Source: Panopea generosa (Eukaryota > Mollusca > Bivalvia > Adapedonta > Hiatellidae). Taken from it: DNA of 64,000 bases. Shown in pieces: positions 35,001 through 45,165 of the stretch; position 1 is the stretch's first letter; every line of letters begins with the position of its first letter. The notes under the pieces were generated by a model, which saw only the letters and a list, made by a program, of their open reading frames with translations, made no database searches and was not told the origin of the DNA. Both the position numbers and the translations under genes were made by a program. The DNA is taken from NCBI GenBank assembly GCA_029582155.1, contig CM055901.1, positions 43,301,616-43,365,615 of the forward strand. Reading direction: 5' to 3'.

Positions 35001-36777
35001 GACTATTGAGAACAGTACATTTATATGTTTTCCTTTGAATGGTTATTTTAGTTTAAAACTGATTTATTTTATTTGAATTGTGAAACAAGTTATTACAACT
35101 TCAATAGCTTTAAAATCAGTTTGCTATTCGTTTTTTTTAATCTTTGACTATTATGTAACTCTTCAATATTGGAGGCAATTAGAGTAAGTTTCCTCATGAA
35201 TAACAGGGCTGCGTTCAGTTCGGTTTTATGTTTGATAACGTTAGCTAACATATTTTCCTGGACACTGGCTCATCCTCACATTAGCACATATGATGCAACA
35301 ATTTTAGGGAACCAGGCATTAAACGCATTAGCTGTTTAACGGTGCTGAACGCAGCCCATGGGTCGAAACGCCAATATCAAACTAACATAAGTTGTCTTTA
35401 AAATATTAGATTTTGGCACACAATAAAGCTATAAAAGGATAATTCCGAGTCTAACTTTACTATATGCAGTATTAATGGTTTAATGGATTAATGGACCATT
35501 AGTCATATATTGTAACTAAGTAATCAAAACAAAAAAAACGAGGAGTAGGGAGAGCTAATAAAGGAAGTTTCTAGAGTTATGCTAATATACCTATATCGGT
35601 AACAGCTGAACCGCCTCACTTATAATGCCTATTCAAACATCGGTAATTCTTTAAGTAGAACTGATAATCTAAAAACAAACATACGGAAGTTCCCGATCTG
35701 TAATTAAGTCTAAAAAATAAATAGTAATGTATGCAAAGTAAACATCATGGTACATTCATCGAATATATTGTAAGTACGTTTAATAGAATGATTAAATGGA
35801 TTCAGTGATAAATGCTATAGAAATCCCAGAAAAAGTCTCGTTGCCGCGGCCTATGCCGTTTCAGGTCATAGAGGGCAGTTGAACAGTTGTTCGTTGTTCT
35901 ATATAAAATAGGGTCAAGAAGACCCGCGGTCAAAAATGCATGCAACATTTCTTAAAATAGTTTTGCCCAGAGCAGGAATATATATGCTCATAAAAATGCA
36001 CAATAATTGGTTTGTTGACTAGCTTGGTATTTTTAAAGACAATGCAGTGGCATCCCTGGGTATTCTGTTTTAAAAACAAGAAGTCCTCAAATGTTCTAAA
36101 ATACACCCATCTGTGAAAATCCAATAAAAGTCACATTTCAACACCAGTTATGTCGTTCATGTATTACAGGATATAATATGCAAGTTTTTGCGGCAAGAAA
36201 TCAAACTCGCAAACCATCTTAAAAGAATTCTCAACCAAATCTCATAGAACTCTTTTTGCGTAATAATCAAGTTACCGTCACTAGAAAAAAGGCGCAACTG
36301 TGTAATGAGACGTTGGAAAACACGTTGTTTAGAACAAAACTGTATATAGACACACATAACAGTATGTTCTGTTCTGTTCATAAAGCAACCAGTAACTGAG
36401 AATATATTTCATTGCACTATATAAGTATCAAATGCTTAATACTTCTTGTCTGTTTACAGAAAAAGGAAAAGGCGCGTATTGAGAAGATCAAGGATCTGGA
36501 CAAAGCTGACCAGACAGCGGCGCTGGAATCATTCCAGGATTATCAAAAGAAGAAGGAAGAACAAGTGGTTCAGAAAATGGAAAATGTGTCAGACAATCGT
36601 GAACGTAGGTTGCGCGAAATTAAGGAGAAACAGCTGGAGCGCGAAAAGAGACGAGAAGAAGTTAGACGCCGGAAGAAAGAACGGAAGGAAATGGGGGATC
36701 AAAATGGTACAGGTGAAATTATCAAAGACCCTTCAGAACTTTTGGAAAGAGAAGAAACGCCGATGGTACCTGAATGA
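28678..36777 (+). CDS. STMND1: stathmin-domain protein, STMND1-like, three exons, complete
   Basis: Joined exons 28678-29020, 34253-34545 and 36460-36777 encode 317 residues. The family binds alpha/beta-tubulin through a long helix and regulates microtubules. Residues 1-7 (MGCKQSK) fit N-myristoylation at Gly2 and palmitoylation at Cys3, so membrane attachment is inferred. Residues about 40-90 are Ser/Lys/Gly-rich and probably disordered. The stathmin domain starts near SFDIVD (162-167, compare SFELIL in stathmin). It continues through a proline-rich linker and a basic stretch (186-193), and enters the helix at EEEIKDKLARAEERRK (197-212), the family's most conserved motif. Charged coiled coil (KKKEEQVVQKMENVSDNRER) runs to about residue 300. 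Vertebrate STMND1 also begins MGC and has the same layout. All three junctions follow GT-AG, phases 1 and 0. Confidence 0.9.
29881..31600 (+). repeat. 44-bp minisatellite in intron 1, about 38 copies
   Basis: Units read CATTGTTTTCAGTGCTGATA, then ATGACCAAGCATTACACCAC and GTAA. Subtypes have GTAGAGATAATCACAAAG, TGCAGATAATG, or a 2-bp shorter ACACACG. A block of twelve units is duplicated with a 526-bp offset (marker units at 30151 and 30677, and at 30414 and 30940). Each unit carries a pyrimidine stretch plus CAG in the sense of the gene, resembling a 3' splice site. Edges decay gradually beyond 31400. Confidence 0.95.
32225..32668 (+). mobile_element. SINE-like repeat (family D) with ATTC tail
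   Basis: From about 32370: CCCTGTGTGGTTCCAGGGAG, then GTACATGTAGAGTGAACCTG, AATAACCTATAATGTGTTGG, AACGCCGTTAAACCC and an ATTC repeat. The last three blocks recur at 60740-60838. A second, diverged copy of the head (CCCGTGTGGTTCCGGC) lies at 32242, so two heads may be nested or tandem. Confidence 0.6.
33795..33985 (+). mobile_element. tRNA-derived SINE (family A) in intron 1
   Basis: Degenerate tRNA-like head with box-B-like GTCGGTTCGACC (33829-33840), core GTGTCATTGAGCAAGACATT, then CTGGTTCTAACCATC. The 3' end is GTCACAATCAAAGTAAAAT followed by ACATAAGTTTAAAC. Same family as 12778, 45765 and 58318. Confidence 0.75.
34189..34232 (+). mobile_element. SINE-tail-like fragment just upstream of exon 2
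   Basis: GCCATTGGTGGCATAAAAAT then GACGCTAGATATTCCAAC resembles the family B/C tail (CTCGATGGCATAAAAATGAC, then GCTAAATATTCAACC). It ends about 20 bp before the exon 2 acceptor, so it occupies the region where the branch point should lie. Confidence 0.5.
34253..34545 (+). CDS. STMND1: exon 2 of the stathmin-domain gene
   Basis: Encodes residues 115-212. The acceptor CTTTTTTTTCAG precedes it; its first two bases complete Glu115. It holds the SFDIVD strand-like start of the stathmin domain, the Pro-rich linker, the basic cluster and the first helix turn ending AEERRK. It ends AAG followed by donor GTTCGT at 34546, phase 0. The break after EERRK matches the exon break I recall for stathmin genes. 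Confidence 0.9.
34694..34735 (+). mobile_element. tRNA-like SINE head fragment
   Basis: CGGAGCGGTAGTGTAATGGA then TAGAGTGCTGGCCTCTCAC resembles a tRNA 5' half with box A. The 3' half and body are missing. Confidence 0.45.
34863..35003. mobile_element. 141-bp MITE with long TIRs and 11-bp target duplication
   Basis: Terminal inverted repeats of about 60 bp: the left arm has TTTTGATCATATGCGACACT, then TGACAGGTGTG. The right arm is its reverse complement with few changes. Exact direct repeats TATTGAGAACA flank it (34852-34862 and 35004-35014). Long TIRs plus a 9-11-bp duplication suggest a Mutator-like non-autonomous element. Confidence 0.85.
35052..35106 (-). mobile_element. SINE A 3' tail fragment
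   Basis: On the minus strand, TTGTAATAACTTGTTTCACA then ATTCAAATAAAATAAATCAG matches the 3' end of family A copies. Confidence 0.55.
35206..35357. mobile_element. 152-bp MITE with 13-bp perfect TIRs
   Basis: Begins GGGCTGCGTTCAG (35206-35218) and ends CTGAACGCAGCCC (35345-35357), exact inverted repeats. Interior is non-coding. No clear target duplication, so superfamily (PIF/Harbinger-like or other) is open. Confidence 0.75.
36460..36777 (+). CDS. STMND1: exon 3 of the stathmin-domain gene (helix and C-terminus)
   Basis: Encodes residues 213-317 and the TGA stop. The acceptor TTTACAG precedes KKEKARIEKIKDLDKADQ. The segment aligns with the tubulin-binding helix of stathmin, including KMENVSDNRERRLREIKEKQ (compare [20 protein letters not shown] in stathmin). 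It ends in a short acidic tail EETPMVPE. The 121-codon frame in +2 over this exon is a shadow. Confidence 0.9.
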   Translation, partial: KKEKARIEKIKDLDKADQTAALESFQDYQKKKEEQVVQKMENVSDNRERRLREIKEKQLEREKRREEVRRRKKERKEMGDQNGTGEIIKDPSELLEREETPMVPE

Positions 36778-36959
36778 ACGTGAATATAGGTTTATTGAAA
36801 TAATTCATTAAAACATCATACCTTTATTTAGTAGCCACATAAGTGAATTAAGCGAGTCGGGTGTTTCATGAACGGGTTTTATACAAACGGTGCAGATACG
36901 TAACACAATATAAGGTGTTCCTACGGTACCAGTACTATTAAAGATGCATGGATTTATCA

Positions 36960-36965
36960 AATAAA
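36960..36965 (+). terminator. possible polyadenylation signal of the stathmin-domain gene
   Basis: AATAAA 183 nt after the stop codon. Other AT-rich near-matches exist further on, so the used site is uncertain. Confidence 0.4.
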
Positions 36966-37218
36966 ATGAAGTGAATTAAGTTAGATTTGGATTTATAAAA
37001 AACAATGTGTTAAGGGGATTATTTTAGGTAACTTAGTTAATTTAAAGATTTTTAAGGAAAAATATGAAAATAAATATATGGATTGAGCTCTTTGTGTAAA
37101 ATCCAATTTTATGACTATGGCAATGGCATGAAACAAAAAGCTGTCTTGTCGGAAACATTTGATAGTGAAGAGAATGGGGCGGTACGCTCAACATCCTGCC
37201 AGAACATTGACTTCTTAC

Positions 37219-37345
37219 CTTTTTGTGTACGCTTGGAACATATCAAACGTGATTACTGTAGTTTCATTTTCTCGCGTTTATCTTTAGAAATGCACGGCAA
37301 CAAGTACAGCAATGTCTGTCTATCTTCCACTGCCATTTTCGTAAT
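37219..37345 (-). other. candidate first exon with a 27-codon frame (weak)
   Basis: On the minus strand GAAAATGGCAG opens MAVEDRQTLLYLLPCISKD, then KREKMKLQ and a stop. 34 nt further on lies a strong donor-like AAAAAG followed by GTAAGAAG (GT at 37217-37218). The patch 37140-37520 has more CpG than its surroundings. It could be a leader exon with a uORF, or a first exon ending earlier at the weaker ACA/GTAATC. No downstream exon was found. The plus-strand 99-codon frame here is likely chance. Confidence 0.2.
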
Positions 37346-37750
37346 TTCGACTGTCGGTTGCAAACTGAAATGCTTGTGCTGACTGCACATGCCGGTAGGT
37401 TTAACGACGGTTAGCCATCTCGGAATATCCAGTGCCGACTATATATTTAGTAAAAAGGACGACGTCTGTTGCCGGAATGTCTCTTCTGCAGTGTCGGGAT
37501 AGACCCTGTTTAAAGTATAGACCATGCATGTTTCTCCCAGTTTAATATGTCAGTTTTTTACCTGGCAAATGCATCACATAAAATAGGAATAGCTTTCATA
37601 ACCAATCAATAATTGTAATTTCCACTTACTGAATAGGAGTTTTAATTTATTTGTTAATATAGAATTTGAATTGAAATATATACGTGTATTATTGTAAATA
37701 ACACATCACGTAAACTGTTCTTGCCTACACAGTTAGTGGTTCAGTATTAG

Positions 37751-37757
37751 AAAAAAA

Positions 37758-37812
<55 letters not shown>

Positions 37813-37980
37813 ATGAATAAATGAATGAATGAATAAATGAATGAATAAATAAATAAATAAATAAATAAAATAAATTGATTAATTAATTAATTAATTAATT
37901 AAATAAACCAATCAACCAATCAATTAATCAATTTATCGATCAATCAACCAATCAATCAATTAATCAATCAATAAGTAAAT
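37751..37980 (+). repeat. (AAAT)n / (AATG)n / (CAAT)n low-complexity tract
   Basis: AAAT units for about 120 bp, with GAAT variants, then AATT and CAAT units. It could be the grown tail of a retroelement, but no adjacent element was recognised. Confidence 0.9.
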
Positions 37981-39300
37981 TCTAGTTATATTAATGAAGT
38001 ATTATATTTATATAGATAATGTTAGAATTTTCAATGTTAATAGCTAACGTTAATGCTGTTCAAATGTTATTTAAATGTTATCTACAGTTATGTAAATAAG
38101 AACTATGTAAATAGGGAAGAAAATGTTTTGTTCTGCTGTCGTGTATCTAACTGAGAGTTTAGATACATACCAATCTATTACCGTCCATTTATCTATATGA
38201 AAGTCAGATTTTCATTCTATTTTTCGTTTTGCGGACTCTCGTACCATAACATTTGGCAAAATGATAAAAAAAACATTAAAATCTCGATCTTGTTTTTTTA
38301 TACGAAAACATATTTAACAGCTACTTAAACATTTAAAAAGCATTCAGTTACACTTCATTTTAAAAAAAATGGCAAATAAATATCTCTTTGATACTTTGCA
38401 TCTGACATTTTTGATTACTGTTTACATTTTAAATAGTTTATTTAAAGTATGGTGTTTAGTCATGGTTTTCCTCTGTTTTTTCTCTCCTTCTACCAATTAT
38501 CCTAAAAAGTATGTAAAACAAATACATAGAATACGGCATTAACTGTACAATACCTCAATGACTCACGGAGCGTTACGTCGTGCTTTATACAAACTATTCA
38601 TGTTATTTATGAAAAGTGTAGGGGTTACTTCTATTTTCCGACGGGTTATTGTTCACATTCAATCCATTAAAAAGACCTACATAATACTGTAACTAAACTC
38701 TACTGAAAACAAATTCTGTCGGTTTTTGGACGGCAGCCATGTTTTTAGTTCGCCAAATGACAGGGTAATTTTTGAAGTATAAACCCGAACATAATTATAT
38801 GTAAATTAATATAATGTATGTTTTCAATAATGCTGTCGTCGGTTGTTACTTGTTATAAACATGTTCCACACACACAGGTACTTGTAAGGCATTAATTCTA
38901 TATTGCGAGGGTATATAAATGTAAAAGTATCTAACACATTCGATATAGGACTTAATTAATTGTTTATGCTATGGCATCAAAATTAAGTATACAAAAAGTG
39001 TGATTGATATACTTTGCTTTATCATGCATTTAAAGTTTATCAAACGGTGCGCACATAAAATAGTGACGTCATGAAGTGTTTTTATAATGTGAACTTGTAA
39101 AGACAGCGAAAATTAAAATCCTACCATATCTAATGGCATAAGACAGTATTGTTAATTCGTTTCAAGCTAATACCCAGCCTAAAGGCCCTTATAAAACCGA
39201 AGTTGTAATTCAGCCTTATTTTATCGGAAATAAATATGATATTATTTCGTGTAACATATTTATATTAAGCTCTGAATTATATTCTATATGTCCTCACAAA

Positions 39301-41400
39301 TACTTTTGATTGCGATTGTAACATATAAGATATCTGTGATACGGTGTGATATATATATTCTGATTGTGGTTTTGATTGTTACATGTAATATATCTGTGAT
39401 ACGGTGTGATAGATATATTCTGATCGTTGTTTTGATTGTTACATGTAATATATCTGTGAAACGGTGGCATAGATATATTCTGATTGTAGTTTTGATTGTT
39501 ACATTATATATATCTGTGGTACGGTGGCATAGATATATTCTAAATGTGGTTTTGATTGTTACATGTAATATATCTGTGATACGATGTGATAGATATATTC
39601 TGATTTTGGTTTTGATTGTTACATGTAATATATCTGTGAAACGGTGGCATAGATATATTCTGATTGTGGTTTTGATTGTTACATGTAATATATCTATGAT
39701 ACGGTGGCATAGATATATTCTGATTGTGGTTTTCATTGTTACATGTAATATATCTGTGATACGGTGTGATAGATATATTCTGATTGTGGTTTTGATTGTT
39801 ACATATAATATATCTGTGATACGATGTGATAGATATATTCTGATTTTGGTTTTGATTGTTACATGTAATATATCTGTGATACGGTGGCATAGATATATTC
39901 TGATTGTGGTTTTGATTGTTACATGTAATATATCTGTGAAACGGTGGCATAGATATATTCTGATTGTGGTTTTCATTGTTACATGTAATATATCTGTGAA
40001 ACGGTGGCATAGATATATTCTGATTGTGGTTTTCATTGTTACATGTAATATATCTGTGAAACGGTGGCATAGATATATTCTGATTGTGGTTTTCATTGTT
40101 ACATTATATATATCTGTGATACGGTGGCATAGATATATTCTGATTGTGGTTTTGATTGTTACATGTAATATATCTATGATACGGTGGCATAGATATATTC
40201 TGATTGTGGTTTTGATTGTTACATGTAATATATCTGTGAAACGGTGGCATAGATATATTCTGATTGTGGTTTTCATTGTTACATGTAATATATCTGTGAA
40301 ACGGTGGCATAGATATATTCTGATTGTGGTTTTGATTGTTACATGTAATATATCTGTGATACGGTGTGATAGATATATTCTGATTGTGGTTTTCATTGTT
40401 ACATGTAATATATCTGTGAAACGGTGGCATAGATATATTCTGATTGTGGTTTTGATTGTTACATTATATATATCTGTGGTACGGTGGCATAGATATATTC
40501 TGATTGTGGTTTTGATTGTTACATGATATATATCATCTGTGATACGGTATTTTTATATATTCTGATTGCGGTTTTGATTGTAACATGTAATATATCTGTA
40601 ATACGGTGTGATAGATATATTCTGATTGTGGTTTTGATTGTTTCATATAAGATATCTGTGATACGGTGTGATAGATATATTCTAAACGTGGTTTTGATTG
40701 TTACATGTAATATATCTGTGATACGGTATTATAGATATATTCTGATTGTGGTTTTGATTGTTACATTATATACATCTGTGGTGCGGTGTCATAGATATAT
40801 TCTGATTGTGGTTTGGATTGTTACATATAAGATTTCTTTGATTCGGTGTGATATATATATATATATTCTAAATGTGGTTTTGATTGTTACATGTAATATA
40901 TCTGTGATACGGTGTGATAGATATATTCTGATTGTGGTTTTGATTGTTACATGTAATATATCTGTGATGCGTTGTGATAGATATATTCTGATTGTGGTTT
41001 TGATTGTTACATAAAATATATCTGTGATACGGTGTGATAGATATATTCTTAACGTGGTTTTGATTGTTACATGTAATATATCTGTGATACGGTATCATAG
41101 ATCTATTCTGATTGTGGTTTTGATTGTAACATGTAATAGATCTGCGATACGGTGGCATAGATATATTCTAAATGTGGTTTTGATTGTTACATGTAATATA
41201 TCTGTGTAGCGGTGGCATAGATATATTCTGATTGTGGTTTTGATTGTTACATGTTATATATCTGTGATACGGTGTGATAGATATATTCTGATTGTGGTTT
41301 TGATTGTTACATGATACATATCTGTGATACGGTGGCAGAGATATATTCTTATTATGTTTTTGATTGTTACATGTGGTTGTCATTGCCACATGTAAGATAT
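39301..41400 (+). repeat. 60-bp minisatellite array, about 35 copies
   Basis: Units read TGATTGTGGTTTTGATTGTT, then ACATGTAATATATCTGTGAT and ACGGTGTGATAGATATATTC. From about 39350 to 40520 every unit is exactly 60 bp. Two subtypes alternate: GTGATACGGTGTGAT and GTGAAACGGTGGCAT. Indels and decay increase beyond 40520. Because 60 is a multiple of 3 and the unit lacks stops in one plus and two minus frames, there are open frames of up to 412 codons with 20-residue repeats. I treat these as artefacts. Confidence 0.95.
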
Positions 41401-41867
41401 ATGTGATATTGTGATAGATTTACTGTTAATATGTAAATATAGTATTACTTATTTATTGGTAACCCGGCAAAGACAAAGAGACATTCATTGAATTTATAAT
41501 AACATTTACACGTGATGTCTTTTTGCATTGACTTGCACTTTCCTGATAGAATTCTTTGTTCAATTGTGCCAGATACGCTGCTGCCTTTACATCTAAACTC
41601 TTGAAAATCCTCCCGGGTTACCGTATACATCACCGGGGTCATTATTTATTCAGTACGTGCGAAGATAGATGGAGATGTAATCACTAATTTATACCTACAT
41701 GGATCACATACACTGATTGATTCACCTGTTCTCGTATATACCGCCCCTAAGTCAGTTTCACTTTCAGTTGTATTGGCTTAACGACAATACACGATTGCCT
41801 ATGGTTATTACATTTACAATATCTGGCAAACACATACAATATATGCACATGAATAGCATACATATAA
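41401..41867. other. intergenic, nothing firm
   Basis: Contains a 65-codon minus frame at 41445-41642 (MTPVMYTVTREDFQEFRCKG at its start) in a less AT-rich patch. It has no family I recognise and no good splice signals, so I do not call it a gene. Confidence 0.3.
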
Positions 41868-42264
41868 AAAGGGAGATAATTAAATTCACAACAATGGAAT
41901 GAAAATATACCAAAAATCGTAAATTCCGTTGTGAATTTAATTATCTCCCTTTATGAAATTAAATATATATGAATTCACTGAATCTATATGATCCAACGGG
42001 TTTATAAATATGTCTTTTACAAGTATGTGAGAAGTCATGAATCCTTAACTGGATCTTACACAGATAAAGCTGTCTGATCATGTATGTAAATTTGTTTACC
42101 CTGTCCAGATGAGTTGCATGTAATTCCATAGTATTTAAGTCATGGTCGACACCAAATTTATTGGTTTGGCACAGGCCTTGATATTGTATCTATGGTTTGC
42201 ACTTTAGTTAGGCGCGCTCGCCGTACTTTTATGTCTTGTTGTTTTCACAAATAATCATCTCTCT
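41868..42264 (-). mobile_element. dispersed non-autonomous repeat (GGGAGATAATTA ends), copy 2
   Basis: Reverse complement of 22591-22975 over most of its length. This copy keeps a terminal hairpin at its 3' end: AGGGAGATAATTAAATTCAC and its reverse complement flank a loop with CCAAAAATCGTAAATTCC (41871-41952). The element therefore has GGGAGATAATTA-type termini at both ends. The other end merges into a CT/TA microsatellite. Confidence 0.75.
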
Positions 42265-42269
42265 CTCTC

Positions 42270-42318
<49 letters not shown>
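42258..42318 (+). repeat. (CT)n(TA)n microsatellite
   Basis: CTCTCTCTCTCT, then GTC, then about 22 TA units. Confidence 0.95.
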
Positions 42319-42319
<1 letters not shown>

Positions 42320-44005
42320 TATATATAGTCAAACATTGTAAAATATTGAAACGAGACATTATATTTTCCGCAATAATTTAACTTAGTAAATATATTAATC
42401 GATGTAGTGTTTTTCTTAGCACAAAAGACACAGAAATACATTTTGATTTATTACGCACTATTCTTTTATTCGTGGATGATACTTAAACTATACATTTATT
42501 TATAGCGAGAAATGATACAATTTTTGGGGGCGGTGCTTTAGCAGCCGCTCTTTAAATATTCAGTTATTATTGTACTATATATATAAGTGCTAAAAGGTGT
42601 CAAATGCCTATTCGTTTCATAAACACTTGACGCCAAATTGTTCTAATGGATTCCTGTGATCACAACTTAGTTGAAGTTTATTGAATCTGCGAGATAGCTT
42701 TAATGAATTATTCTCAATTATTTAATTAGTTTTCTATATTACTCTTGTTGAAGATTTGGGACCAGTAGCTATAAACTATTATCTGTGTCAGTAAGAATCC
42801 AATTATGCTGACTCTGAATGTCACTTAAGTTCGTTAGGTCGGAGTTTACCGGGGTTTTACCCTAGAGTAAGTGATATTGCCCAATGTGTATTTACGGGCT
42901 CAAATAGACGCATACTTACCCATTTCATCACATTCCATGGTCCTAGTTGGGGGAGAGCAACCGTGGAATTCTCAACGTCAACCCTACAAATATGGTTATA
43001 TCAAGTAGCTACATTCCAAAATAAAACAAGCCACGTCCACTGTTTCAACCCTCGTACTGGTATATAAACACAAGAGATCAATGTGACAGAAGTTTGGAAA
43101 TTTACTGGACTAGCTTGTTTGAACTTATGACTTATAGATAGAAAAAACTTTCGTTTAGATTTTGAGAAATCTCGCGTTTTCAATTTTACTATCATCTGTT
43201 CATCATAGGACTTCAATTCAAACTGATTATTTTTCGGAATAGATTTCCTCACAAAAACGAGACCAATTTTAGTAGTTTCTGTTTTAAATTGTTCAAGTTA
43301 TATTTGTTACAAAACATGTATATTGCCATTTAACAAAAAAAAACAACACCTTGAGGTTTACTTCAATTCTTGTGTTTTAATTCAAGATCACTTCACACTC
43401 GTTTTACAAAACATGAGGAAACATTGAAAGTAGCATACAACTTACATTTTATGTACACATCAGTTACCCTTTATTTCTAAACGATAAATTTGTCAAATAA
43501 TTCATCTGCTATTTTATCAACATTTAGCTAAGAGATACACTGTTCCAATATATCCATTCATAGGTCCTTGTTGAAACATGCCATTAGGCATTCCTTCGTA
43601 CGAATACAAGTTAATGAAATGCATATGTTGAATTTACTTTTTTAAGTATCATACGTCCATTCTGAAGGAAATCGGTATAGTTTTCCTTTTACAGTATGTA
43701 ATTAGTATAATTGTTGTTGTTATCATTGCTGTGCACTCAGGACATTTACAATTACCCTATCAGGACATAAAGATTGTACACATGCCATATAATTTGGGAA
43801 ACTTTTATTGAGGTATGTTTACTGATTATTTTCTATTTCTGTTAACATTTTTATTTGACATTTTACAAATAGTTTATTACACATTCCGTCCATTAATAAG
43901 TTATTTTTGCGGTAGTTTTAAAGTAGTTCATGAAGAATATTTATGAATGAAAGTACAGTATTTATTGTCAGTTGATTGTTCATATATGCCTTATTTATAT
44001 ATATA
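42319..44005. other. intergenic, nothing recognised
   Basis: AT-rich. A GC-richer patch at 42830-42990 begins one stretch with ATACTTACCC but has no other U1 similarity. No gene seen. Confidence 0.35.
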
Positions 44006-44011
44006 TATATG

Positions 44012-44092
<81 letters not shown>
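44006..44092 (+). repeat. (TA)n(GA)n microsatellite
   Basis: TA units followed by about 34 GA units and a short G run. The minus-strand Leu-Ser open frame is an artefact. Confidence 0.95.
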
Positions 44093-44094
<2 letters not shown>

Positions 44095-44202
44095 TGATAG
44101 TTGTATTACATTTATAAGATGATAAAACATCAATTTACATATGCATAATAATAAGAATGGCTGAACTGAACAAATATGAACTCTGAACTTCAATTGTTTC
44201 AG

Positions 44203-44249
44203 TGCGTGTGTGTGTGTGTGCGTGTGTGTGTGTGTGTGGGGGGGGGGGA
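44203..44249 (+). repeat. (GT)n with G tract
   Basis: About 18 GT units with one CG interruption, then nine or more G. Confidence 0.95.
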
Positions 44250-44877
44250 TTATTAGACAATATATATACATGTATATATTACATACACGCGAGGCACCAA
44301 CCATAAAGCCCATTATATTATAATGTGGTTACAACACAATTAGTTTCAACTAACCTTAGAAACAAGACAATGGCATATTGCTACTTAACATACCCATCTT
44401 CAGCATTTCAAAGTATACGTTTATTTTTAAGAATAAATTGTTACGTTTGCAGAATGACGGAGGTCGTCTTGTGGCATCTGTGTTTCAAGTAGCAGTGTTG
44501 TATGAATAAAGTAATATATTTTCTGACGATGTGTTTGTGTTGCTCATATACCCCCACACCCGTATTGGCATCATCATATACAACACGCTCCTCCATCCAA
44601 TTGAGACTGTTTTGTACCTGCACTCTAACATAACTATTAATAACGCTGTCTCTGCTTTACAAATGTGTTTCAATCAAATTGAGTGATTGATTTTCTTCAA
44701 TTAGGTAAACTCTCTATGAATAATTTATGTTCAGGTAAGAACTAGAACTGATTTGCATCGATGAACGAGCAAATATGTAGATTTATATACCACCATAGAA
44801 TTAAAGGTAACAGTTGATATCTACATGCATACACACGTACATGGCGACAAACGAGATTTCGTCCGTGCGGTAACGTA
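44250..44877. other. intergenic, nothing recognised
   Basis: AT-rich; open minus frames at 44441-44673 overlap each other and show no domain. Confidence 0.35.
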
Positions 44878-45165
44878 ATTCCCGTTAGCTCAGTCGATAG
44901 CGCGTCTGACTATCAATTCAGGGGCCGTGAGTTCGAATCACCGCATGGCCACAGTATCCGTGATGATAAATATACGACATTGTGTCTCATTACCATTTGT
45001 CTCTCATCATAGGTTCAAGTGGGAAAGTTATCAGTTATTTGTTGAGATGGGGTGTGCTCAAGTACTGGTTAACCTTCAATGATCCCAGGAAAGAGTGGTT
45101 TGATTAACTGATCGTATGTTAGGCCTCGATGGCATATTATTACGATACATATATAAACAAGCCAA
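44878..45165 (+). mobile_element. tRNA-derived SINE (family B), near complete
   Basis: The tRNA-like head is 44880-44951. It has box A TTAGCTCAGTCGATAGC, a 5-bp T stem with box B GTTCGAATC, and a 3' GGCCA. The anticodon arm is distorted (CTGA/TCAG with an 8-nt loop), so it is not a normal tRNA gene. The body continues through CTCTCATCATAGGTTCAAGT and a GATCCCAGGAAAGAG stretch, and ends at TTAGGCCTCGATGGCATA plus a short tail. The end block recurs at 11518 and 46279. Confidence 0.8.

Larger units (their letters stand above)
34546..36459 (+). other. intron 2 of the stathmin-domain gene (1,914 bp)
   Basis: Donor GTTCGT, acceptor TGTCTGTTTACAG. It contains a tRNA-like SINE scrap (34694-34735), two small MITEs and a SINE A tail. 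35360-36459 is AT-rich with no other feature, though 35830-35935 is GC-richer. Confidence 0.85.
36966..39300. other. intergenic with a low-complexity block
   Basis: Apart from the weak candidate at 37219 and the (AAAT)n block at 37751-37980, AT-rich without recognised features. A minus-strand ATGGCTGCCG near 38739 opens only 15 codons with no donor. Confidence 0.35.

Noticed and set aside
38690-38740. Minus-strand ATGGCTGCCG with good start context
   Set aside because: Only 15 codons to a stop and no convincing donor.
39288-40526. 412-codon plus frame and 370-codon minus frame, the longest in the window
   Set aside because: Both lie wholly in the 60-bp array; a unit divisible by 3 without stops stays open by itself. 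Repetitive peptide, no start context, no domain.
41445-41642. 65-codon minus frame in a less AT-rich patch
   Set aside because: No recognisable family, no splice sites, no neighbour to support it.
42918-42990. ATACTTACCC start resembling a third U1 copy
   Set aside because: Similarity stops after nine bases; no stem-loops, Sm site or 3' box follow.
43918-44313. 131-codon minus frame
   Set aside because: Runs through GA, TA and GT microsatellites; composition is pure simple repeat.
44880-44951. Possible true tRNA gene
   Set aside because: Box A and B are good but the anticodon arm does not give a normal 5-bp stem and 7-nt loop, and SINE body plus tail follow.
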